Of a stretch of 6,779 bases of DNA, positions 1 through 6,451 are shown piece after piece. This stretch comes from Bacillota bacterium (lineage in GTDB: Bacteria > Bacillota > Clostridia > Acetivibrionales > DSM-1351), in assembly GCA_023433945.1 (NCBI GenBank), contig JAEYTP010000008.1:1-6779 (forward strand), in the 5' to 3' direction. How positions within the stretch are numbered: the stretch's first letter is position 1; every line of letters starts with the position of its first letter. A program made the position numbers and the translations under genes. Below the pieces are notes generated by a model. That model had not been told where the DNA came from, did no database searches, and saw only the letters and a program-made list of their open reading frames with translations.

Positions 1-563
1 ATGCTCTAAAAGCAGCTGCGTTCAAATCCATGATAGAAAGTGGAATAAAAAAAACTACAATAGATGATTTGGTTGAGAAGGTAAAAATCCCAAAAGGCAC
101 GTTTTATCTTTTCTATAAGTCAAAGGAGGCTCTGTTATTTGAAGCCATTATGCAAAAAGAAGAAGAACTTCACACCTTAATGGCTACAAGGATTGAGAGT
201 ATAAAAGAAGATTTTTCTATATCGTCCCTTACAGACTTACTTTATGATTTTTTTGTAATGGGCTTTAGCATGGGCATCCTACCAATTATGTTAAGCGGAG
301 AACTAGATATATTGATTCGCAGGCTGCCTGATGATGTGGTAGCTCAGAGTATTTCAAAGGATAATGACTTCGCGGGTGTATTACAAGGTTTATTTCCTAA
401 GATAAATGATTCTGAGCTAAATGTATTCTCTTCCGCCTTTCGCGCATTGTTTTTAACTGCTTCATACAAGCGTGAAATAGGGGAGTACGAAGAAGCACTT
501 AAGTTACTAATAAAAGGTTTAGTTATGCAAATGTGGGAGGCTAAAAATGATAAAAATCAATGA
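1..563 (+). CDS. TetR/AcrR-family transcriptional repressor, 5' end outside window
   Basis: The reading frame is open from the left edge (first full codon at position 3), so the true start and the first part of helix 1 lie upstream. An ATG at 30 exists, but starting there would cut into the DNA-binding domain. The visible N-terminus carries the TetR helix-turn-helix: an ESGIKKTTIDDLVEKV segment followed by IPKGTFYLFYKSKEAL (about nt 42-132), where GTFYxFYxSKEAL is the family hallmark of the recognition helix and helix 4. The remaining roughly 130 residues are helical and variable, as expected for a ligand-binding and dimer domain. TetR proteins bind a palindromic operator as dimers and release it on binding a small molecule. 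The gene overlaps the following ABC ATPase by 17 bp, so it probably represses its own operon with the exporter; the operator would lie upstream, out of view. The effector is unknown. The family call is sure. Confidence 0.92.
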   Translation, partial: ALKAAAFKSMIESGIKKTTIDDLVEKVKIPKGTFYLFYKSKEALLFEAIMQKEEELHTLMATRIESIKEDFSISSLTDLLYDFFVMGFSMGILPIMLSGELDILIRRLPDDVVAQSISKDNDFAGVLQGLFPKINDSELNVFSSAFRALFLTASYKREIGEYEEALKLLIKGLVMQMWEAKNDKNQ

Positions 564-1395
564 CCTGTGTTTTAGTTATACGAATCAACCATTTATTGAA
601 GACATAAGCTTTTGCGTAGAAAAGGGAGAGATTTTTGGTTTTCTGGGACCTTCTGGTGCAGGAAAGAGCACAATACAAAAAATACTAATAGGTATGCTAC
701 CCAACTACACGGGTAGCGCTATTGTAAATAACACAGAGGTAAAAGAGCATACAAACAACTTTTTTGAACACATCGGAGTTGATTTTGAATATCCTAGCCT
801 CTATGAAAAGTTAACAGCACGACAGAACCTTGAGTTCTTTGCATCTCTATATAAGGGAGAGAGGTATTCGGCTGATGAACTTTTGTCAGCTATGGGCTTA
901 CTTCGCGATGCAAATAAAAGGGTATCGGAGTACTCAAAGGGAATGAAGAGCCGATTAAGTTTTATTAAGTCACTCATACATAAGCCAAAAATACTTTTTC
1001 TTGATGAACCAACAAGCGGGCTGGATCCCTCAAATTCACGTATAATGAAGGATATAATTATAGCGCAAAAAGAAAGTGGTACCACTATTATTTTAACTAC
1101 TCACAATATGGAGGATGCCGCTGAACTTTGCGATAGAGTAGCATTTATAGTTGATGGAAAGATTAAAGCCCTTGACACCCCACACAACCTTATTATGCAA
1201 AAGGGTGCTAAGACCTTGAGATACTCTTTCCTACATAATGAAAAAGAGATATTTTCAGAGATAGAAATGGCTTGTATGTCTGAGGATAAAGAGTTACGTG
1301 AATTGATTTCTCAGAACAAACTTATGACAATACATTCAAGTGAGCCAAATTTGGGAGATATCTTCATAGAAGTTACCGGACGGAGGCTGTCATGA
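547..1395 (+). CDS. ABC transporter ATP-binding protein (drug-export type)
   Basis: This 282-residue protein is the cytoplasmic ATPase of an exporter. Visible motifs are Walker A GPSGAGKST (34-42, with K40), a Q-loop region IGVDFEYPSLYEKLT (76-90), a degenerate signature YSKGM (129-133), Walker B ILFLDE (149-154, with likely catalytic E154), the D-loop SGLD (157-160) and the H-loop H186 in TTHNMEDA. Residues after about 215 form the C-terminal extension common in ABC-2 drug-export ATPases. Two departures from consensus stand out: Glu81 sits where the Q-loop glutamine is expected, and the signature is not LSGGQ. The ATP-binding and hydrolysis residues are otherwise intact, so the protein should be active. 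The ATG at 547 is preceded by GGGAGG at 535-540, inside the end of the TetR gene. The stop overlaps the next start as ATGA. The two permeases that follow are its evident partners. Confidence 0.95.
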   Translation: MIKINDLCFSYTNQPFIEDISFCVEKGEIFGFLGPSGAGKSTIQKILIGMLPNYTGSAIVNNTEVKEHTNNFFEHIGVDFEYPSLYEKLTARQNLEFFASLYKGERYSADELLSAMGLLRDANKRVSEYSKGMKSRLSFIKSLIHKPKILFLDEPTSGLDPSNSRIMKDIIIAQKESGTTIILTTHNMEDAAELCDRVAFIVDGKIKALDTPHNLIMQKGAKTLRYSFLHNEKEIFSEIEMACMSEDKELRELISQNKLMTIHSSEPNLGDIFIEVTGRRLS

Positions 1396-2075
1396 GACTT
1401 AAAAATTTAGTTATAGGTGAGTTCTTTTTTCTATGGAAGTATGGCATTATCGTTCTATATGCTATTTTTACTGTGTTTTATCTGTGCATACTTGGAGCAA
1501 TTCCTGTTTCTGCTAGGGAGGTAACTGCTACTATTCTGATTTTTACTGATCCTGCTGCTATGGGGCTATTCTTTATGGGAGCAGTAGTGCTATTTGAAAA
1601 AAGTCAGAGGGTAGAATCCTCGCTTGGTGTATCTCCAATTAAGATTTCAGAATATGTTGTGGCAAAAATAGCTCCAATGATGCTTATTGGATGTACTGTA
1701 GCGGCAGTATTGTGTATATTTGCGCGTACATATACTTCAGCCTGCTTAATAGGAGTGGCTCTTTCATCGGTACTGTTTTCACTATGTGGGCTGGCAGTAG
1801 GCTCAAATATTAGATCTCTTAATGGCTTCATGATAGGGACATTACCCTTTGAAATCATACTATGCGTTCCTGCGATTTTGTATCAGTTTGGTGTTATAAA
1901 GTCCCCTAGTTGGCTAATACATCCTGGAGTGGCGGCAATATATTTAATTGGCGGACAAATGGAGTTGTGGTATGTGGCTGTTTTAAGTATACTTATCTGG
2001 ATTTTACCTATATATATATTGTGTAAAATAGCTGTTAAAAAATCTTTTGTTTCCATGGGAGGTGCAAAGCTATGA
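1392..2075 (+). CDS. ABC-2-type transporter permease, first of two (fluoroquinolone-exporter-like)
   Basis: This 227-residue integral membrane protein has about six hydrophobic segments, near residues 17-37, 46-68, 91-110, 115-138, 146-165 and 192-213. There is no signal peptide; the short basic N-terminus suggests a cytoplasmic start. Between segments 2 and 3 lies FEKSQRVESSLGVSPIKISEYVVAKI (68-93), a typical ABC-2 cytoplasmic element (acidic residue, then SPxxxxEYxxxK) that contacts the ATPase. The stretch TDPAAMGLFFMGAVVLFEKSQR resembles permeases annotated as fluoroquinolone exporters; this is from memory of the family and not a search. The start overlaps the ATPase stop by 4 bp, with CGGAGG at 1381-1386 as ribosome binding site. 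With the next gene it probably forms a heterodimeric pore. Substrate unknown. Confidence 0.85.
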   Translation: MRLKNLVIGEFFFLWKYGIIVLYAIFTVFYLCILGAIPVSAREVTATILIFTDPAAMGLFFMGAVVLFEKSQRVESSLGVSPIKISEYVVAKIAPMMLIGCTVAAVLCIFARTYTSACLIGVALSSVLFSLCGLAVGSNIRSLNGFMIGTLPFEIILCVPAILYQFGVIKSPSWLIHPGVAAIYLIGGQMELWYVAVLSILIWILPIYILCKIAVKKSFVSMGGAKL

Positions 2076-2788
2076 GAAAGATTCTCCTTGCTTCTAGGCC
2101 TTTTCTGATGGAAATTGTGCATGACTTTATGATGGTGGCATGTATAATAGCACCAATTCTTATGGGAGTTGTTTTTAAGCTTGTAATTCCTCTATTAGAA
2201 GGGATTCTGTGTAACTATTTTGCTAAAACCCAGATTATTGCACCATATTATATTATTTTTGACATGTTACTTGCAATAATGACACCAATTTTATTTACCT
2301 TTTCAGGTGTACTAACTATGCTAGAAGAGTATGACATAGGTATAGCAAAGTACTATTTTGTAACTCCTGTTGGAAAGAGGGGATATTTACAATCAAGGCT
2401 CTTTTTGCCTGCTCTTATTGCAATGCTTTATGCAATGATTCTGTTAATATTCTTCAATATATCAAACATTAGCTTTACTATGATATTAGTTTTTTCTTTT
2501 AGTGGAGCACTGATGGCAGTAATTTGCTCTATGCTGGTAGTGGCATATGCAAAAAATAAAATTGAGGGGATGGCTCTGATAAAATTATGTGGCGTGTTGA
2601 TTGTAGGCATACCTGTTGTGTATTTTGTCAATAGTCCTGTGCAGTATGTGTTTTCTGTATTGCCAAGCTTTTGGCTTGCACAACTAAGCATAACTGGAAA
2701 TTATCTATATACATTACCTACAGTTGCTACCTCTATTATTATTATCCTTTTACTGTATATAAAATTTAATAGAAGATTAGAGAAGTAA
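2072..2788 (+). CDS. ABC-2-type transporter permease, second of two
   Basis: This 238-residue membrane protein has about six hydrophobic segments, near residues 18-38, 58-81, 109-128, 134-157, 168-187 and 213-231, and a basic C-terminus (KFNRRLEK). The loop after segment 2, EEYDIGIAKYYFVTPVGKRGYLQSRL (85-110), matches in layout the SPxxxxEY element of the preceding permease. This suggests the two are distant paralogues acting as a heterodimer with the shared ATPase. The long stretch between segments 1 and 2 (39-57) may be an outer loop. The start overlaps the upstream stop by 4 bp (ATGA), with GGGAGGT at 2057-2063 as ribosome binding site, so translation is probably coupled. It is the last gene of the plus-strand cluster; only 16 bp separate its stop from that of the convergent DUF523 gene. 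Transport direction (export) is inferred from the TetR linkage and the lack of a binding-protein gene. Confidence 0.83.
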   Translation: MRKILLASRPFLMEIVHDFMMVACIIAPILMGVVFKLVIPLLEGILCNYFAKTQIIAPYYIIFDMLLAIMTPILFTFSGVLTMLEEYDIGIAKYYFVTPVGKRGYLQSRLFLPALIAMLYAMILLIFFNISNISFTMILVFSFSGALMAVICSMLVVAYAKNKIEGMALIKLCGVLIVGIPVVYFVNSPVQYVFSVLPSFWLAQLSITGNYLYTLPTVATSIIIILLLYIKFNRRLEK

Positions 2789-2804
2789 AAATCACAACAA
2801 GTAT

Positions 2805-3275
2805 TTATAGGCTTCTGTAATCACACAATTGTTCTTCGGTTATAACCTCTATACCATGTCTTTTTAATAGAGCGGTTGTAACCCCATCACCATTAATACA
2901 CTGCCCTTTAAAGTTTCCGTCATAGATACTCCCACAGCCACACGATGGACTTCTGGCCTTTAATATTGCAGTATCTATATTGTATAATTGAGCAATTTTT
3001 AGTGTCTCCTCCGCTCCCTTGATTAGGGCATTTGTAACATCAACACCGTCTTTTGTTAGTACTTTACAATTCCCGTCTAATACATCCTCTCCTGCTCCTT
3101 TAGATATTTCACACGGTATTCTCGGCGTAGTGCAACCCCCAAGCTGTTCAGGACATATTAATACGCAATCACCTTTTTTAACTAATTCCACTATACAATT
3201 ATCGAGGTTGTTTGCTCCATTATATTTACAATTAACGCCTGCAAGACATGCACTCACAAGATACTTTGCCCCCAT
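2805..3275 (-). CDS. DUF523 family protein (YbbK/TudS-like, probable Fe-S protein)
   Basis: This soluble 156-residue protein has the DUF523 hallmarks in order: SACLAGVNCKYNG at the N-terminus (8-20), ICPEQLGG (40-47) followed by TPRIPCEI (50-57), and KARSPSCGCGSIYDG (106-120). The length is normal for a stand-alone DUF523 protein. Family members include thiouracil desulfurase (TudS), which binds an Fe-S cluster through three cysteines; by position these should be C10, C41 and C112 here. The protein is notably cysteine-rich, with 12 Cys in 156 residues, more than a single cluster needs. It lies 5 bp downstream of rnr, and the AGGAAGGGA at 3284-3292, inside the last rnr codons, serves as its ribosome binding site, so it is almost surely co-transcribed and translationally coupled. 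Many DUF523 proteins have no known role; desulfurase activity is a family-based guess. Confidence 0.9.
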   Translation of the reverse strand: MGAKYLVSACLAGVNCKYNGANNLDNCIVELVKKGDCVLICPEQLGGCTTPRIPCEISKGAGEDVLDGNCKVLTKDGVDVTNALIKGAEETLKIAQLYNIDTAILKARSPSCGCGSIYDGNFKGQCINGDGVTTALLKRHGIEVITEEQLCDYRSL

Positions 3276-3280
3276 ATTAC

Positions 3281-5647
3281 TTATCCCTTCCTCTTTTTCT
3301 TCTTTCTACCAGTAATCTTGTCTAGTACCTTCTTGTCAATAACTTTACCCTTTTTAGCTGGCTTTTTGCCTCTATTTGAATGTGCTACCGCTGACTTCTC
3401 TGATTGTACTTTACCTTTGGCCGTTTTCCCCTTTAGAGGCTTTACTGCCTTTTTATAGCCCCCTCCGAAATAGAAGTTGTCCTCGGCTTCTTCATCTATA
3501 TTATCTAGCAAATCTTCTTCCTGTTCGAACAGAACAAACTCAATCTTTCTAGCAGCAATGTCTGCCTTTGCAAGTAAAACCCTGACACTATCTCCTATAC
3601 GATACACCTTTCTGGTATGTTCTCCTATCATGCAAAAACGTCTGTCATCATAGTTGTAATAGTCATCATCCATACTGCTCACACGAACAAGGCCTTCTAT
3701 AGTATTTTCAAGCTCTATAAACATACCAAAGTTTGTTATATTAGAAATTATACCATCAAATACTTCTCCCTCATGCTGCTTCATATACTCAACTTTTTTG
3801 AGGTCATCTGTTTCACGCTCTGCTTCATCAGCAGCTCGCTCTCTTTCGGAGCACTGTTTTGCTATTTCGTGCAATGAATTTGCCAATAGCTCAAGCTTTT
3901 GTTGGTTTAATTCACCTCTTAGATATTGCTTCATTATTCTATGGATAATGAGGTCAGGATATCTCCTTATTGGTGAAGTAAAGTGGCAGTAGTACTTAGC
4001 TGCAAGACCAAAGTGGCCAAGGCTTTCATCACTATATCTGGCCTTTTGTAGTGATCTTAGCATTACTGTACTTATTATTCTCTCATGATTTGTACCTTTA
4101 ATCTTTTCCAAAAGGTCCTGTAATGCCCTTGGATGAATCTTATTAATACCCTTTATGCTGTAACCAAGGCCAAACAAAAACTCATTTAGATTCCTAATTT
4201 TTTCTTCATCAGGGTCTTCGTGTACTCTATAAACAAAAGGAGTACCTGTCCAAAAGAAGTGCTCTGCAACAGTTTCATTACAAACAAGCATAAATTCCTC
4301 GATAATTTTGTTAGCAATGGTTATTTCATATTTTTTGACTTCAACAGGTTTGCCTTTTTCATCGAGGATAATCTTGCATTCATCAAAATCAAAATCAATT
4401 GCCCCACGCTGAAATCTCTTGTTTCTGAGAATTAATGCAAGCTCCTTCATTTTGTAGAAGTCAGGAACCACATGCTTATAGCGTTCCTTGAGCTCCTTAT
4501 CATCCTCTTCTAATATTTTATATACGTTTGTATACGTCATTCTTTCGTCTATATTTATTACGCTTTCAAATATTTCGTGATTCACTACTCGCCCATTTGA
4601 ATCAATATCCATAAATACTGAGAAACTAAGTCTATCAACTTGAGGATTTAAACTGCATATCCCATTTGAAAGCTTTCTCGGGAGCATAGGAATTACTCTA
4701 TCAACCAGATATACGCTAGTGCCTCTGTTTAAGGCTTCTAGATCAAGAGGAGAATTTTCTGTAACATAATTGGTTACATCAGCAATGTGTACTCCCAGCC
4801 TATAATTGCCGTTTTCAAGCATCTCAACAGAAACCGCGTCATCGAGATCCTTTGCATCCTCTCCATCTATTGTGACCATGCGCAAGCCTCTCAGATCTCT
4901 TCTGCCTTTGGCCATCTCCTCTGTAACAACATCGCTAACCTCATCAGCTTGCTTTATGACTGCTTCTGGAAATTCCTCTGCTAAGTTGTATGTCCGGATA
5001 ATGGATAGAATATCTGTGCCAGCTTCATCCTTGTCCCCAATTATTTCAACAACTCTACCCTCTGCGTTTCTTCTCTGTTCAGGGTATTTAATTATTTCGA
5101 CAACAACCTTTTGCCCTTTTTTGGCACCATTGAATTCACTTTTTGAAATAAATATATCCCCAGATATCCTCTTATTGTCAGGAACCACAAAACCAAAGTT
5201 CTGACTTTTTTCAAAGGTTCCAACAATAGTTGTATTGGAACGTTTGACTATTTTTACAATCTCACCCTCCATCCTTCTATCGGAGGTGCTTTTTCTATTT
5301 ACACGTGCAAGTACAATATCATTGTGCATTGCACCATCAAGACTGTCTGCAGGTATAAATACATCATCCAGCATCTCGTCATCTGGAATGACAAATGCAA
5401 AGCCTCTTTCATTACCCTGAATACGTCCTCTTACCAAATTCATTCTAGAAGGCACACTATATCTCCCACTATTCGTTTTGAATATCCTGCCTTCTTGCTC
5501 TAGTTCTGAAAGTATTTGTGTAAAAAGTGGCATATCATCCTTAGGAACCTCTAGAATGAGTGCAAGCTCCTTTATCACCATAGGTTTATAAGTTTGTTCA
5601 CTCATAAAGCCTACAATTTTATTTTTCCTTATTTCAAGTTCAGACAT
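3281..5647 (-). CDS. rnr: Ribonuclease R, 3'-to-5' exoribonuclease
   Basis: RNase R degrades structured RNA processively from the 3' end and acts in mRNA decay, rRNA quality control and trans-translation. Residues are numbered for 788 aa from the ATG at 5647. The full family layout is visible: N-terminal winged-helix-like region (about 1-62), two cold-shock RNA-binding domains (about 68-205), the RNB catalytic domain (about 248-575), an S1 domain (about 627-707, KQHEGEVFDGIISNITNFGMFIEL) and a lysine-rich tail (about 731-788, ending GRKKKKRKG). The metal-binding aspartates are seen in TIDGEDAKDLDDAV as D261, D267, D269 and D270; D269 matches the catalytic Asp of the E. coli enzyme. The conserved HFTSPIRRYPDL follows at 555-566. 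ATG 5647 has AAAGG 12 nt upstream. An in-frame TTG at 5659 with GGTGA 4 nt upstream would add four residues and cannot be excluded. The gene is followed by the coupled DUF523 gene, not by smpB, its frequent neighbour in Firmicutes. Confidence 0.97.
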   Translation of the reverse strand: MSELEIRKNKIVGFMSEQTYKPMVIKELALILEVPKDDMPLFTQILSELEQEGRIFKTNSGRYSVPSRMNLVRGRIQGNERGFAFVIPDDEMLDDVFIPADSLDGAMHNDIVLARVNRKSTSDRRMEGEIVKIVKRSNTTIVGTFEKSQNFGFVVPDNKRISGDIFISKSEFNGAKKGQKVVVEIIKYPEQRRNAEGRVVEIIGDKDEAGTDILSIIRTYNLAEEFPEAVIKQADEVSDVVTEEMAKGRRDLRGLRMVTIDGEDAKDLDDAVSVEMLENGNYRLGVHIADVTNYVTENSPLDLEALNRGTSVYLVDRVIPMLPRKLSNGICSLNPQVDRLSFSVFMDIDSNGRVVNHEIFESVINIDERMTYTNVYKILEEDDKELKERYKHVVPDFYKMKELALILRNKRFQRGAIDFDFDECKIILDEKGKPVEVKKYEITIANKIIEEFMLVCNETVAEHFFWTGTPFVYRVHEDPDEEKIRNLNEFLFGLGYSIKGINKIHPRALQDLLEKIKGTNHERIISTVMLRSLQKARYSDESLGHFGLAAKYYCHFTSPIRRYPDLIIHRIMKQYLRGELNQQKLELLANSLHEIAKQCSERERAADEAERETDDLKKVEYMKQHEGEVFDGIISNITNFGMFIELENTIEGLVRVSSMDDDYYNYDDRRFCMIGEHTRKVYRIGDSVRVLLAKADIAARKIEFVLFEQEEDLLDNIDEEAEDNFYFGGGYKKAVKPLKGKTAKGKVQSEKSAVAHSNRGKKPAKKGKVIDKKVLDKITGRKKKKRKG
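3284..3292 (-). promoter_or_regulatory. Ribosome binding site of the DUF523 gene, inside the rnr coding end
   Basis: On the minus strand AGGAAGGGA lies 8 nt before the ATG at 3275. It encodes the last Arg-Lys-Gly codons of RNase R, with the TAA directly after it. Ribosomes finishing rnr therefore uncover or re-use this site, which supports translational coupling. Confidence 0.7.
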
Positions 5648-5687
5648 AAAATCAGCCAACCTTTCACCAATAATAATAAAACATAGG

Positions 5688-5724
5688 ATTATCCATATAT
5701 AGCTGTATTTTGTACAGGTTGCAA
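5688..5724 (-). promoter_or_regulatory. Candidate sigma-A-type promoter(s) for rnr-DUF523
   Basis: Two overlapping candidates are seen upstream of rnr on the minus strand. One is TTGCAA (5719-5724), a 17-nt spacer, then TATATA (5696-5701). The other is TGTACA (5711-5716), a 17-nt spacer, then GATAAT (5688-5693). Each matches the consensus only partly (4/6 plus 4/6, and 4/6 plus 5/6), but spacing is ideal in both. Either would give a 5' leader of roughly 35-45 nt before the ATG. In AT-rich DNA such matches arise by chance, so this is tentative. Confidence 0.45.
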
Positions 5725-5769
5725 GAAAAACATGTACTTATAGCCTAATTCAACCTAATCCTTTAAATA

Positions 5770-5792
5770 TACTTAACTAATAAGATTAAGTA
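5770..5792. repeat. Inverted repeat, 7-bp arms with 9-bp spacer
   Basis: The arms TACTTAA (5770-5776) and TTAAGTA (5786-5792) are perfect reverse complements separated by 9 bp. The repeat lies in the gap between the HD gene and rnr, about 45 bp upstream of the candidate -35 elements. It is all A/T apart from one G-C pair per arm and has no following T-run on either side, so it is not a convincing terminator. It could be a protein-binding site or a weak RNA structure, or chance in AT-rich DNA. Confidence 0.4.
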
Positions 5793-5819
5793 CTAATGTG
5801 CTCCTTCAAATCCCTTAAA

Positions 5820-5844
5820 TACATTTGTTCATAACAAATATGTA
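5820..5844 (-). repeat. Inverted repeat just after the HD gene stop
   Basis: TACAT-TTGTT (5820-5829) pairs with AACAA-AT-ATGTA (5833-5844), giving a ten-base-pair hairpin with a 3-nt loop and a 2-nt bulge. The core ATTTGTT/AACAAAT is a perfect palindrome around CAT. It starts directly after the TAG stop of the HD gene, where a terminator is expected, but it is AT-rich and lacks a real U-tract on the minus strand. It might end transcription poorly, protect the 3' end, or bind a regulator. Confidence 0.35.
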
Positions 5845-6396
5845 CTATAGGCCCAGATCATCTGATATTGATTGCATGGCAGCAAGTGATATCTTTATAA
5901 AGTCCTCCAGACTTAGTTCAAGTTCTACACATGACCTTATTTGTTCACGATTAGCTCCCTTTGCAAAGGATTTCTCATCCATTTTCTTTAATACAAATTC
6001 AGCTGACACATCGGACAATTTTTTGGATGGTAAAATAAGCGCACATGCAGTAACTAGCCCTGATACTGGATCAGCTGCGTAAAGTGCCTTATCAATCTTT
6101 CTATTTCTGGGTATACCATGCATTGAATTGTGCGCCCTAACCGCATAAACTACCGACCCATCTATCCCAAGAGTATCTAGTATATCTGCACCAACCTTGC
6201 TATGTAACTCAGGAGTCGTTGCAGTCCTCTCATAATCAATATCGTGTAATAGTCCTGCAAGTCCCCATAAATCCTTGTCTCCTCCTAGTTCTTCTGCTAG
6301 AGCCACCATTATAGCTTCTACAGCATAAGAGTGCTTAAGCAAGTTCGGACTCTTAAGCCTTATCTGTAATTCCTCTATAGCCTCATTTCTATTCAT
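5845..6396 (-). CDS. HD-domain (HDIG-type) metal-dependent phosphohydrolase
   Basis: This soluble 183-residue protein belongs to the HD superfamily of metal-dependent phosphohydrolases. The likely metal ligands are H22 (LLKHSYAVEAIM), the H51-D52 pair (AGLLHDIDYERT) and D109 (LYAADPVSGL); H65 (PELHSKVGADIL) and H89 (VRAHNSMHG) are further conserved-looking histidines. The HD core takes up about residues 18-125. The last 60 residues are helical, with KKLSDVSAEFVLKKMDEKSFAKG, and have no other domain I recognise. Small HD proteins of this kind act on nucleotides or phosphorylated metabolites, but the substrate cannot be told from the sequence. The ATG at 6396 is chosen because GGAGGG lies 7 nt upstream; the in-frame GTG at 6411 lies over that site and has none of its own. 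It has its own extended -10 promoter and is separated from rnr by about 200 bp. Confidence 0.88.
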   Translation of the reverse strand: MNRNEAIEELQIRLKSPNLLKHSYAVEAIMVALAEELGGDKDLWGLAGLLHDIDYERTATTPELHSKVGADILDTLGIDGSVVYAVRAHNSMHGIPRNRKIDKALYAADPVSGLVTACALILPSKKLSDVSAEFVLKKMDEKSFAKGANREQIRSCVELELSLEDFIKISLAAMQSISDDLGL

Positions 6397-6403
6397 CTTA
6401 TCA

Positions 6404-6409
6404 CCCTCC
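6404..6409 (-). promoter_or_regulatory. Ribosome binding site that fixes the HD gene start
   Basis: On the minus strand GGAGGG, followed by TGATAAG, lies 7 nt before the ATG at 6396, close to the ideal GGAGGTGAT. It rules out the longer in-frame GTG start at 6411, which would translate through the site. Confidence 0.85.
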
Positions 6410-6432
6410 ACATAAAACTAGACTTTCTATAA

Positions 6433-6441
6433 ATTATACCA
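6433..6441 (-). promoter_or_regulatory. Extended -10 promoter of the HD gene
   Basis: On the minus strand TGGTATAAT is a perfect extended -10 (TG-n-TATAAT). The -35 position falls in the T-run of the secG terminator and shows no good TTGACA match, as is usual when the TG extension is present. Transcription should begin near 6426, leaving about 30 nt before the ATG at 6396. Confidence 0.75.
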
Positions 6442-6451
6442 TAAAAAAGCT

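Noticed and set aside
30..563. ATG at 30 as the true start of the TetR gene
   Set aside because: The frame stays open upstream to the window edge and the missing part of helix 1 is needed for a complete DNA-binding domain.
801..1085. Minus-strand open frame opposite the ABC ATPase
   Set aside because: It covers the Walker B and signature regions of a certain gene and shows no ribosome binding site or family likeness.
2748..2790. TTTTACT and AGTAAAA inverted pair near the convergent stops, as a terminator
   Set aside because: Seven weak pairs with a 29-nt loop inside the permease coding end; not stable enough to terminate.
3019..3315. Plus-strand open frame opposite the DUF523 gene and the rnr end
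   Set aside because: The DUF523 motifs on the other strand are unmistakable; this frame is their shadow.
4806..5204. A 132-codon open frame on the plus strand, opposite rnr
   Set aside because: It lies wholly inside the clear RNase R coding sequence, has serine-rich antisense-like composition, and no recognisable domain.
5780..5840. Small leader peptide genes in the rnr leader (AAGGAG at 5801-5806; a five-codon ATG frame at the 5820-5844 repeat)
   Set aside because: The AAGGAG has no ATG, GTG or TTG at a usable distance, and the ATG frame has no ribosome binding site.
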